In this document: positions 18,490 through 25,628 of the stretch, in pieces
Numbering within the stretch: position 1 is the stretch's first letter
Layout: every line of letters begins with the position of its first letter
Origin: Polyangiaceae bacterium
GTDB taxonomy: Bacteria; Myxococcota_A; Polyangia; Polyangiales; Polyangiaceae
Assembly (NCBI GenBank): GCA_009780955.1
Contig: WQZB01000044.1
Span: 1-43,511 of the forward strand
Direction: 5' to 3'
DNA: 43,511 nucleotides
Position numbers and translations under genes: made by a program
The notes under the pieces: model-generated
Database searches by the model: none
Seen by the model: only the letters and a program-made list of their open reading frames with translations
What the model was told of the DNA's origin: nothing

Positions 18490-19077
18490 ATGGCAGAGCT
18501 GGCTCGTAAACGAGCAACCTACCAAGATGTTCTCGATGCCCCAGAACACATGACGGCCCAGGTGATCGACGGGCAGCTCTATCTCCATCCGCGACCGGCT
18601 CGCCGTCATTTGCGTGCTGCGTCTTCCCTTGGGAGCTTCCTATTTGGAGCCTTTGACGCCGCGGGCGTGCATGGTCCGGGCGGGTGGGTGATCATCCACG
18701 AACCGGAGCTTCATCTCGGGCCCGAGCCCGATATCCTCGTTCCCGATCTCGGCGGCTGGCGCGAAGAGCGCTATCCCGGTGACGACGACAACAACGATCC
18801 ATACTTCGTTGTGGCTCCTGACTGGGCCGCCGAAGTCCTTTCCGAAAGTACGGCTCGTCTCGATCGGATGCGGAAGTTGCCGATCTACGCTCGAGAGCGA
18901 ATCCCACATGTCTGGCTCGTCGACCCGCGCGATCGAACCGTAGAAGTTTTTCGCCTTGGCTCGGATGGATATGTCCTAACGAAAACTTGGGGCGACGAAA
19001 ACGAGCCCGCTGAACTCGAGCCATTCGGCGCGCTGCCCATTCCGCCCTCCGCGTTCTGGGGCAGGCTACTCCGTTAA
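18490..19077 (+). CDS. Uma2-family (DUF820) PD-(D/E)XK nuclease-like protein
   Basis: 195 aa. The Uma2 layout is clear: ATYQDVLDAPEHMTAQVIDG at the N-terminus, HLGPEPDILVPDLGGW with the conserved Asp, APDWAAEVLSEST with the ExLS motif in place of the usual ExK, RMRKLPIYARERIPHVWLVD, and a final strand pair. The fold is that of restriction-type nucleases, but no member has a firmly known cellular role that I can cite. Such genes occur in large numbers in cyanobacteria and Myxococcota. It ends 9 bp before the convergent helicase gene. Confidence 0.88.
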   Translation: MAELARKRATYQDVLDAPEHMTAQVIDGQLYLHPRPARRHLRAASSLGSFLFGAFDAAGVHGPGGWVIIHEPELHLGPEPDILVPDLGGWREERYPGDDDNNDPYFVVAPDWAAEVLSESTARLDRMRKLPIYARERIPHVWLVDPRDRTVEVFRLGSDGYVLTKTWGDENEPAELEPFGALPIPPSAFWGRLLR

Positions 19078-19086
19078 ACTTTCGGT

Positions 19087-21648
19087 CTACCGCCCAACAC
19101 CTTCGAGGGTAAAAACCGGTCGTCCGGTGTCGCGCGAGGCTTGGAGATCGACCGTGAGCTCGACGAACCAGTCGTTGTCTTCTTCGGGATCGAGCAGCGT
19201 TTGACGGATGCGCCAAGCTTCTTCGCCCTCGACCACCGCCATGTGCTTTGGGCTTCGCGCTTCGGGATCGGTGCGAAGGCTCGTGTGCTCAGCAAAGTAG
19301 GGAGAAAACTCGGCCTCGATTCGCGCCGCTTCGTGCGCCTCGACACCGCTTGCACCGGGCGCGTTGGGCAGCCCGATCGTTCGCATCGTGCGCGCCGCCT
19401 CGGTCCAATCGCGCCGCGAAAGAGCTCGTACGAACCGGAACGTTTCGTTGCGAACGAGCACCATGAAGGCCCTGCGATCGCGCGTGATGTCTTTCGACCC
19501 TTCCGGTTCGAGATCGCCGGGCACGATGGGCGCCTCGATGCGCTCGGCCGGGTTTTTCAGGCGCTCCCATTCGTCGAGCAAGCTCGCATCTACCTGGCGC
19601 ACGATGGCACCGAAGTAGACGATCACGTCTTCGATCGCCTCGGTTTTTGCCCACTTCGGCACGGTTTGCACGAGTGTTTTGTAAACATCGGAGAGATACC
19701 GAAGCAAAAGCCCCTCGACCCGCTCGAGGCCATATTCCTTCACGTATTCTGAAAAAGACATAAACTGTTCGTACATTTCGCGCGCAATCGATTTAGGGCG
19801 AATGTTCTCCGCCTTGACCCACGGGTGAAGCGCGGCAAAGGCGTTGAATGTGCCATAAATGAATTCGGCTTGCGGCTTTGGGTATTCAAGCTTTTCGAGT
19901 TCCGCCATGCGTTCTTCGTATTCCACACCGGCCGCTTTCAGCTCCGCGAGCTTTTTGCCTTTCAGCATGTCGAGCTGGCGCGCGAGAATGATGTCGGGGT
20001 TTTCGAGAATCGATTCGACCAACGTAAGCAAATCGAGCTCGTAGGCAGGGTCGGACGGCACAAGGCGCTTCAGCGTGTCGAGCAAGTAGAGTGACAGCGC
20101 GTGATGGATCGAAAAATCTTCGCCGAGATCGCTATTGACAACGATGCGCCGCCGGCCGCTTTCGTCGTAATCGATCTCAAGAATGCCGGCGTTTTTGAGC
20201 GACTTCACCATCTCGATCGCCGTGCGCCCCAAAATGCGCTTTTGCGCGGGCCGCTCGTGACTCGACTTGATGAGACGCGCAAGCGCCATGCACCCGCCAC
20301 TTTCTTCGCGCGACAGCACGCTTGCGACCATGCTGTGCGACACGGTGAAGCGCGAGGTAAGCGGCTCAGGCGAAGAGACAATAAGCTTATCGAAGGTGGA
20401 TTTGTCCCAGGGGACATAACCCCATTCGGGAGGCTTTTTCTTGACGATTCTCCGCTTCTTGATGGGGTCGCTTCCTGCTTTTGCTTCGAGTCGCAAATTC
20501 TCGATGACATGCTCGGGCGCTTGGGCCACGACACTTCCTTGTTCGTCGAAACCCTTGCGACCGGCACGCCCGCTAATTTGCTGGAAATCGCGGACGCGCA
20601 AAATGGCGGTTTTTTCGCCGTCGAACTTGCATAATTTCGTAAAAAGCACGGTGCGAATGGGAATGTTGACGCCCACGCCAAGCGTGTCCGTTCCGCTGAT
20701 GACTTTCATGAGCCCTTTTTGCGCAAGCTTCTCGACGATAAGTCGATACTTTGGCAAAAGGCCCGCGTGGTGGATGCCAATGCCGTGACGAATGAAGCGT
20801 TGGATCTCCCGACCGTAGGGGCTATCGAATCGAGCGCCTTTGAGCGCTTCGGCGATTTGCTTCTTTTCGTCTTTCGTAGAGAAATCTACGCTCATCAAGT
20901 TTTGCGCTTCTTCGGCGCATGCGCGCTGCGTGAAATTGACAATGTAAACAGGGTATTGGTTCTTGCTGACGAGGTGCTGCACCGTTTCGTGAAGAGGTGT
21001 TTCGCGGTATTCGAAATCGAGCGGAACGGGGCGATGGGTGGACTTCACGACGGCCGTGGGCTTGCCGGTGAGGCGCGAAAGATATTTTTCGAACGGCTCG
21101 GGATCGCCAAAGGTGGCGCTCATTAAAAGAAAGCGTGCATTACGCAATGAAAGAAGCGGAATTTGCCACGCCACGCCACGATCGCGATCGGCGTAATAGT
21201 GAAACTCGTCGAGCACGGCGAGGTCTACCTCGGCGCGTGGGCCGCCCGCGAGGGCGATGTTGGCAAGGATTTCGGCGGTAGCGCAGACGATCGGCGCGTC
21301 GCGATTCACGGTGGCATCGCCAGTCATGAGGCCAACGTTGTCGGCGCCGAACGTTCGGACAAGGGCGAAGAACTTTTCGTTCGCAAGCGCCTTGATGGGT
21401 GACGTATAGAATGAGCGCTGACCGCGAACGAGAGCCTCGAAGTGTGCGGCCTCGGCAACGAGCGATTTGCCCGACCCGGTGGGCGTGCTCAAGATGACGT
21501 TGCTACCGGCAAGAAGCTCCAAGATTGCCTCTTCTTGTGCCGGGTAAAGTTCAAGGTTGCGTGCAGCGACGTAGCCTAGAAACGCGGAGAGAATGTCGTC
21601 GCTCGAAGCGTCCGTTGGGGGAAGATCATGCAGATGGGCTTCAGCCAT
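19087..21648 (-). CDS. Ski2-like DExH helicase with DUF3516 C-terminal domain
   Basis: An 853-aa superfamily 2 helicase. TPTGSGKS (55-62) is motif I, SPIKALANEKF is motif Ia, DEFH (148-151) is motif II, and LMSATFGDP is motif III. GIGIHHAGLLPKYR, SGTDTLGVGVNIP and QISGRAGRKGFD are motifs IV-VI of the Ski2/Mtr4 type. The C-terminal 350 residues match the DUF3516 helicase family known mainly from Actinobacteria. The family's relatives unwind RNA for the exosome; the bacterial substrate is not established. I chose the ATG at 21648 (MAEAHLHDLP), since the twelve upstream codons look non-native. It is divergent from tRNA-Ser. Confidence 0.88.
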   Translation of the reverse strand: MAEAHLHDLPPTDASSDDILSAFLGYVAARNLELYPAQEEAILELLAGSNVILSTPTGSGKSLVAEAAHFEALVRGQRSFYTSPIKALANEKFFALVRTFGADNVGLMTGDATVNRDAPIVCATAEILANIALAGGPRAEVDLAVLDEFHYYADRDRGVAWQIPLLSLRNARFLLMSATFGDPEPFEKYLSRLTGKPTAVVKSTHRPVPLDFEYRETPLHETVQHLVSKNQYPVYIVNFTQRACAEEAQNLMSVDFSTKDEKKQIAEALKGARFDSPYGREIQRFIRHGIGIHHAGLLPKYRLIVEKLAQKGLMKVISGTDTLGVGVNIPIRTVLFTKLCKFDGEKTAILRVRDFQQISGRAGRKGFDEQGSVVAQAPEHVIENLRLEAKAGSDPIKKRRIVKKKPPEWGYVPWDKSTFDKLIVSSPEPLTSRFTVSHSMVASVLSREESGGCMALARLIKSSHERPAQKRILGRTAIEMVKSLKNAGILEIDYDESGRRRIVVNSDLGEDFSIHHALSLYLLDTLKRLVPSDPAYELDLLTLVESILENPDIILARQLDMLKGKKLAELKAAGVEYEERMAELEKLEYPKPQAEFIYGTFNAFAALHPWVKAENIRPKSIAREMYEQFMSFSEYVKEYGLERVEGLLLRYLSDVYKTLVQTVPKWAKTEAIEDVIVYFGAIVRQVDASLLDEWERLKNPAERIEAPIVPGDLEPEGSKDITRDRRAFMVLVRNETFRFVRALSRRDWTEAARTMRTIGLPNAPGASGVEAHEAARIEAEFSPYFAEHTSLRTDPEARSPKHMAVVEGEEAWRIRQTLLDPEEDNDWFVELTVDLQASRDTGRPVFTLEGVGR

Positions 21649-21774
21649 GAAACCGCAAGATAGACCGCTTTCGATTTGGCACACTCTCTTCGCGTTGGTG
21701 AGGCTGTTCCGGGCCGCTCCTGAATTCGTGAGTTGCGCGGTGGCCGAGGGCCGAGTACATCAAATCTATCCTTT
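21649..21774. promoter_or_regulatory. divergent region between helicase gene and tRNA-Ser
   Basis: These 126 bp must contain the tRNA promoter on the plus strand and the helicase promoter on the minus strand. An A/T-rich stretch at 21759-21774 (ATCAAATCTATCCTTT) directly precedes the tRNA, but I cannot define -35 and -10 boxes with confidence. Confidence 0.35.
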
Positions 21775-21863
21775 GGAGAGGTGACCGAGTGGCCGAAGGT
21801 ACCCGCTTGCTAAGCGGGCGTCGGGCTAAAACCCGACCGCGGGTTCGACTCCCGCCCTCTCCG
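21775..21863 (+). tRNA. tRNA-Ser, anticodon GCU (reads AGC/AGU)
   Basis: The acceptor stem GGAGAGG (21775-21781) pairs with CCTCTCC (21856-21862), with discriminator G at 21863. The anticodon stem CCCGC/GCGGG encloses TTGCTAA, with anticodon GCT at 21809-21811. The long variable arm (GTCGGGCTAAAACCCGAC, 21820-21837) is the serine hallmark, and the T arm GCGGG-TTCGACT-CCCGC is intact. CCA is not encoded directly after the discriminator base. The 3' half is the likely attachment site of the adjoining mobile island. Confidence 0.97.
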
Positions 21864-23201
21864 CTGTAACAGCGCGAAATTGCTAGTACGTTTTGGCTCC
21901 GTGGCCAAAACTTGGCCAAAACTCGCTGGGGCCTTCAAGAGATCTGCGGACAGCGGAGGGAACGGCTCGCCGTGGCGCTGGCGGAGGTCGGGACCCCGCT
22001 TGATGTAGCTCGCCCACGTGGTCTCTGGCGACTTGTGTCCGGCTTGAGCCGCGATGACGTAGCTGTCGGTGCCGAGCATCGCAAGCCACGTGCAGCCTGT
22101 CGTCCGGAAGCTCCGGAAGTCGAACGGCAGATGGTCGACCGTACCCTCTACAAGCTCGCGGCGAGCGATGCCCGCAAGCTTTAAGTGCCGGCGCGTCCGA
22201 TCTGCAAAACGTTCGAAGAGGCGGGCGCTTCCGATGAGCGGGATGATGCGCTCGTCGTCGCTCGCACGCTCTTCGTACATCGCCTGGAGCAGCGGCATCA
22301 GATTTTCGTGAATGGGGATCTCGCGGATGCCGGCGTCGCTCTTCGTTCCTGGCTTCTCTTCGCCACTCCGCACATCGAGCTTGCGGCGCACTCGAATCTC
22401 TTGAGCGGTTCGGTCGACGTCGGACCAACGAAAAGCGTACAGCTCTTGAGGCCTCGGATAGAGGTACGTCGCGAGCACGTAGAGCCGGCGCGCTGAGATC
22501 GGAACGGCTTCGCACGTGATCAACTGCACGAATTCGTGCGGGTAGAGCGGCTGCCGCTCTCGCTTTTCTTCGTCGAGCTGCTCTTTCGTCACCGGCGGCT
22601 TCACGCTCGTCACTGGATTCGCGCTCGATGGCCCGACGCGCACCGAAGAATAGCGGGGATCATCGTCGGTGAACGCACGGGAGAACGGCGCCACGATGAT
22701 GTCACTCCACATGTTCATGGCTCGCTTGCTCGAGATCGATCCGGCAAAAACGGCGTTTGTCATCGCGTCGCGAATACCGATGATCTGCTCGCGCGTGATC
22801 GACTGCATGGGCATCGTTCCGACCCGTGAGCCGACCCACGTTGCGGCGGGCCCCTTCATGTCTCGAATCGATTTGCCAAGTCGTTCGTGGACCTCGAGAT
22901 ACCTTGGGTGCCATTCGTTCCACGTCTCCCCATGCGCTTCGGCGGATTTCAGCGCCTTCGCCTCGCGCGCGCGCTTCTCCACCAAGAGCTCGCCGTTCTC
23001 GTCCTCGCGCTCTTGCCTCGCGTGGACATAGAGTTCAGCGCGCTCGCGTGCCGTCTTTCCACCCGCGGGCGTGCTGTATTTGTCGGGCACGTCGATCCAT
23101 TTGCGTGAGCCGTCGCCGAGGCAGACGCGACCGCGAAAGTAGGTCGTTCCGTCGGCGCGTTTGCACGCCTCGACGCTACCGGTACGAGGCGGGCCACTCA
23201 T
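21810..23201 (-). CDS. int: tyrosine-type integrase whose frame ends inside tRNA-Ser
   Basis: A 463-aa site-specific recombinase. The N-terminal arm-binding region and SAM-like core-binding domain span about 1-200; the catalytic domain follows. Catalytic residues are Arg250 (PRPQELYAFRW), Arg363/Arg366 (FRSFRTT, where the usual His of HxxR is Arg), Gly-His at 388-389, and Tyr399 (TTWASYIK). Residues 447-463 (RRGRESNPRSGF...) are encoded by the antisense of tRNA-Ser, and the stop codon lies over the anticodon loop. The start overlaps the stop of the ribbon-helix-helix gene (ATGA), so the two are cotranslated. The gene drives integration and excision of the island to its right. Confidence 0.92.
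   Translation of the reverse strand: MSGPPRTGSVEACKRADGTTYFRGRVCLGDGSRKWIDVPDKYSTPAGGKTARERAELYVHARQEREDENGELLVEKRAREAKALKSAEAHGETWNEWHPRYLEVHERLGKSIRDMKGPAATWVGSRVGTMPMQSITREQIIGIRDAMTNAVFAGSISSKRAMNMWSDIIVAPFSRAFTDDDPRYSSVRVGPSSANPVTSVKPPVTKEQLDEEKRERQPLYPHEFVQLITCEAVPISARRLYVLATYLYPRPQELYAFRWSDVDRTAQEIRVRRKLDVRSGEEKPGTKSDAGIREIPIHENLMPLLQAMYEERASDDERIIPLIGSARLFERFADRTRRHLKLAGIARRELVEGTVDHLPFDFRSFRTTGCTWLAMLGTDSYVIAAQAGHKSPETTWASYIKRGPDLRQRHGEPFPPLSADLLKAPASFGQVLATEPKRTSNFALLQRRGRESNPRSGFSPTPA
21838..21863. mobile_element. putative attachment site (att) in the 3' end of tRNA-Ser
   Basis: The integrase gene abuts and crosses this T arm and acceptor stem, the usual crossover zone for tRNA-targeting integrases. 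I searched by eye for a second copy of this segment to the right (to 30.7 kb) and found none, so the second att site is either degenerate or outside the window. The exact core cannot be fixed from one copy. Confidence 0.6.
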
Positions 23202-23386
23202 CTTGACCCGTGTTTCAACATCGCAGGCGGCGGTGCATCGAGGCCAAACCGCATGCCGTATTTAATCCGAACGAGAGTCCGCACAAAGGAGGCGATCGAC
23301 ACATCGCTTTCGTCGCATATCCGATGCAGCATGTTCATCTCCTCGTCGGAGCACTTCACGACGAGGTTTCGTTTCCGCTTCACCAT
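23198..23386 (-). CDS. ribbon-helix-helix DNA-binding protein
   Basis: 62 aa. MVKRKRNLVVKCSDEEMNML is the basic ribbon strand followed by the first helix, and the second helix is SIASFVRTLVRIKYGM, the usual RHH pattern of CopG/Arc-type regulators. Its TGA overlaps the integrase ATG (ATGA at 23198-23201), so it probably controls the integrase it is coupled to, acting as repressor or recombination directionality factor. An AT-rich segment with two palindromes 60-90 bp upstream (23447-23476) could hold its operators. Confidence 0.78.
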   Translation of the reverse strand: MVKRKRNLVVKCSDEEMNMLHRICDESDVSIASFVRTLVRIKYGMRFGLDAPPPAMLKHGSR

Positions 23387-23446
23387 GAGTGTTACATGCG
23401 CCTTGCTTTAACTTTGTCCATGGCATCATTCATGCGGAACTGGGTA

Positions 23447-23476
23447 TGACGCGCGTCAAGTCGTTAATTTTTAACG
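23447..23476. promoter_or_regulatory. AT-rich operator-like region upstream of RHH-integrase operon
   Basis: TGACGCGCGTCA (23447-23458) is a perfect 12-bp palindrome. CGTTAA-TTT-TTAACG (23462-23476) is a perfect 6-bp inverted repeat with a 3-nt centre. The flanks up to 23505 are strikingly AT-rich for this genome. The position, about 60 bp before the RHH start, fits autoregulation. No clear promoter boxes can be assigned. Confidence 0.5.
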
Positions 23477-23587
23477 ATAAATTGACATGTAGATTTATTT
23501 TTGATCCTTGCTGAATGCCAATGACGGAGTCGACATCAAGAACGTTCTCGAAGGTATGCAACGCCTCGCCGAAGGGCTCGACGTGGC

Positions 23588-23734
23588 TCACGGGGGTTCA
23601 ATCGTCGCTCTCTTCTGCGTCCAGCGGAGGGCAAGCCAGGGAGCGCCTGCCGCCCCCGCGAGCCAGCATCGCGCGATAGCCAGCCGATGCCGCTCACGAG
23701 CCAGCGCGGTGATTCCACGAATCGTTGTCGTCAT
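23588..23734 (-). CDS. possible small protein (48 aa)
   Basis: ATG at 23734 is preceded by GGAG with a 5-nt spacer. The product starts MTTTIRGITALARERHRLAI and contains GAAGAPWLALRW. Its TGA overlaps a GTG (23591) that opens a second 53-residue frame ending at 23430, which runs through the AT-rich operator region and is therefore less likely coding. Support is only the good ribosome-binding site; no family is recognised. Confidence 0.3.
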   Translation of the reverse strand: MTTTIRGITALARERHRLAIARCWLAGAAGAPWLALRWTQKRATIEPP

Positions 23735-23821
23735 ATCAACTCCAAAAAACACCCTACAAAAAACACAGCCACTAAGCCGATCCTGGGGTCGCAAGCGTCC
23801 CCCAGAAAATTCGTGCTGGGA

Positions 23822-23840
23822 GGACCCCAATGGGGGGTCC
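23822..23840. repeat. hairpin GGACCCC/GGGGTCC
   Basis: GGACCCC (23822-23828) pairs with GGGGTCC (23834-23840) around AATGG. There is no U-tract. It overlaps the left part of a larger repeat arrangement in this intergenic region. Confidence 0.55.
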
Positions 23841-23845
23841 CCGGG

Positions 23846-23990
23846 CAGGGCGAGCGCATCAAATTTGGCCGTCTTTTGTCGTTCCAAAAGAGTATCGCAG
23901 GCAAATGTAGGGTCGCAGGCTGGGCGCCAGACTATGCGTTTGCCGTTTTCAGCACAATTCCCGCGGTTTTAAGATGCGCTCGCCCTGGGT
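23846..23990. repeat. long-range inverted repeat, 15-bp arms
   Basis: CAGGGCGAGCGCATC (23846-23860) has its exact reverse complement at 23976-23990. A direct copy of GGGTCCCCGG also occurs beside each arm (23835-23844 and 23990-23999). The 115-bp centre has no gene. This could be the base of a long RNA stem, ends of a vanished small element, or recombination sites. Confidence 0.6.
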
Positions 23991-24020
23991 CCCCGGACGC
24001 TGAGGGTCCGAAATAAATCC

Positions 24021-24080
24021 TGCAAACCCAGCAAACCCGTATGTGTTCGGATTTGCTTGGGAAACCTTGCATGGTTTGCA
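24021..24080. repeat. nested inverted repeats
   Basis: The outer arms TGCAAACC (24021-24028) and GGTTTGCA (24073-24080) are perfect. Inside, AGCAAACCCG (24030-24039) pairs with CGGATTTGCT (24048-24057) with one mismatch. The arrangement would fold as stacked stems. Confidence 0.5.
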
Positions 24081-24252
24081 GTGACGTCTCCAACTCAAAG
24101 CCTGCGCGAACCCCGCATAAACGGGATCGCTTTCAAGTTGAGATGGCCTGAAAAAGTAAATGTATGGCTTTCGTTGTGGTGTTAGTACAAGTCGTCATTC
24201 ACGATGGAGGAAGCGTCCCGACGCTCGAGTGCCAGCGGTCGGAATCCGTCAG

Positions 24253-24620
24253 TCATCCCTTGTCCCAAGCTTTTTTCCATTGATTCCATTGATCGAAGGC
24301 GCGGCCGACGTGTTCTGCAAGGTTAGGAACGATCTTGTCCAGCTCACCAAGCTTGTTTGGCAAAACCCAGCGCGCATCGTCATGCTTTGCAAGCCTCGGC
24401 GCGCTTTCGCCCCCAACACGTGCAACGAATATTACCCCTGGAATCGTCCTGTCGTCCTTCTTGAACATATATGACCCGAGAAGTGGCGATTCGCGCTGTC
24501 TTCGGTCGCGCGCCATTGGGTTGCGCCCGCCGCCGTGAGCGAAGGGAGAAACGCGGAGATCGCCCGGTTGCGTTGCCCTTGGGCCGTGTCGATGCGCAAA
24601 CGAGGAACGCAGAGGTGTTC
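24253..24620 (-). pseudogene. remnant of a Nudix hydrolase gene
   Basis: The last open frame (24253-24516) reads MFKKDDRTIPGVIFVARV, then HDDARWVLPNKLGELD and VPNLAEHVGRAF. These match the strand after the Nudix box and the C-terminal EARWV-type region of Nudix hydrolases. Upstream in another frame (about 24580-24618) AFLVCASTRPKG resembles the first strand of such a protein. The Nudix box GX5EX7REUXEEXGU is absent and the frames do not join, so the gene appears deleted or frameshifted. Confidence 0.5.
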
Positions 24621-24624
24621 GTGA

Positions 24625-25401
24625 TCAGGCCGACGCGCGAGCGCGCTCTGTCACTCCTGCAAGACGCAGTTGAGAATCCTCCGCAGGCGGCGGCTCTGTC
24701 GACGAGGACAGCATTTTATGCTCTTTGCCGGACGCAGCGATCAAGCGATCACGTGAAAGACGAACAGCGATCTCGGCAATGTCGTTCCCTTTGAAGTGCC
24801 GTCCGTTCCGAACAGCCGCGACGCCTGCTGACCCAGATCCCATGAACGGGTCGAGGACAACCTCTCCGGGCAGAGTGCTTTGTCGAACGAGAACGTCGCT
24901 GATCTCGACGGGTTTTTCGGTCGGGTACCCGCCACGGATTCGCTTCGCTTCGAGGATGTCGGAGATTCCGAGATCGTGTAGCTTCCGCTTTCCTTTCTCG
25001 AAAAAGAGAATGAACTCGTAACGCGAACGATAGTGATAGCCCATTCCGATCGCGCGCTTGTCCCACACGAGTGGTTTCCAGAACTTGAAGCCGACGCTTT
25101 CCGCGATCGGTTTTGCGATGAACGCCGTTTCCGGGTCGCAGAAAAGATAGAAGTGTGTGTTCTTCTCGAGCACGCGGTGAACCTCTCGAAACAGCTCCTT
25201 GAAACGCGAGTTCGGAAAGATCCTGAACCACTCATTACTTGAGCCCTTGCTCACCTTCAGCCTGGTCGTAGTTCCGATCGCTCGGTGTTTTTCCAGCGAC
25301 TCGTAGGGCGGATCCGTGATGACGAGATTCGCGCTTGCGGCGGGGAGTGTGCGAAGCCATGAGACGGCGTCGCCCTCGTTGAGCTGAAAGTTCGCCAACA
25401 T
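24625..25401 (-). CDS. site-specific DNA methyltransferase, beta class (N6-adenine or N4-cytosine)
   Basis: 258 aa. DPPY (30-33) comes before the SAM-binding DPFMGSG (184-190), the order of beta-class methylases. FQLNEGDAVSWLRTLP leads into DPPY, and TEKPVEISDVLVRQSTLPGE is the usual segment before motif I. The last 40 residues (KMLSSSTEPPPAEDSQL) are extra. I start it at ATG 25401 because upstream in-frame codons lie in a stem-loop and U-tract; there is no evident ribosome-binding site. It is divergent from the Dam-class methylase, with 227 bp between, and likely protects host DNA for the linked nuclease or acts with the Dam-like enzyme. The target site is unknown. Confidence 0.87.
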   Translation of the reverse strand: MLANFQLNEGDAVSWLRTLPAASANLVITDPPYESLEKHRAIGTTTRLKVSKGSSNEWFRIFPNSRFKELFREVHRVLEKNTHFYLFCDPETAFIAKPIAESVGFKFWKPLVWDKRAIGMGYHYRSRYEFILFFEKGKRKLHDLGISDILEAKRIRGGYPTEKPVEISDVLVRQSTLPGEVVLDPFMGSGSAGVAAVRNGRHFKGNDIAEIAVRLSRDRLIAASGKEHKMLSSSTEPPPAEDSQLRLAGVTERARASA

Positions 25402-25445
25402 AAAAAAAACGACTAGCACAATGGAATCATGCAAACTAGTCGTTT
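25402..25445 (-). promoter_or_regulatory. attenuator-like stem-loop plus U8 tract directly before the methylase start
   Basis: AAACGACTAG (25407-25416) and CTAGTCGTTT (25436-25445) are perfect 10-bp inverted arms with a 19-nt loop. Read on the minus strand, the 3' arm runs into eight T residues (25409-25402), followed immediately by ATG. This is the shape of an intrinsic terminator or of a protein operator; either would limit methylase expression. Confidence 0.55.
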
Positions 25446-25628
25446 GTTCAGTGCTTGAAGCCCTTGAAAACACCGATGATGTTCTGTATGCATTGTTTTT
25501 TTAATGTAAGCCGTGGCTAGTCGGACGATCTTTGCCATCCATGTCGTTCGACCGTCTTCGCGCGCGCGCGGTCCCCTCTCATCAGACCCGTTGAGCAGCG
25601 GCAGAGCGACTGTTACGACGGAGCCTGC
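25446..25628. promoter_or_regulatory. divergent promoter region of the methylase/nuclease locus
   Basis: It lies between the divergent methylases. AT-rich patches at 25494-25508 (ATTGTTTTTTTAATG) could be promoter elements, but I cannot place paired boxes. GGAG (25620-25623) serves the Dam-class start at 25629 with a 5-nt spacer. Confidence 0.4.

Larger units (their letters stand above)
23387..24252. other. long intergenic stretch of the island: palindromes, possible small genes, otherwise no clear gene
   Basis: No convincing gene fills these 866 bp. It contains the operator-like palindromes (23447-23476), a candidate small gene at 23588-23734, a hairpin at 23822-23840, a long-range inverted repeat (23846-23860 with 23976-23990) and nested inverted repeats at 24021-24080. 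From about 24080 to 24252 I see nothing. It may be remains of lost genes or a structured RNA region. Confidence 0.5.

Noticed and set aside
23508..23972. Plus-strand open frame of 154 codons in the island spacer
   Set aside because: Composition is shadow-like after the first 30 residues, there is no good ribosome-binding site, and it crosses several inverted repeats.
23447..24080. Repeats in the island spacer as a CRISPR array
   Set aside because: There are no regularly spaced identical direct repeats and no cas genes in the window.
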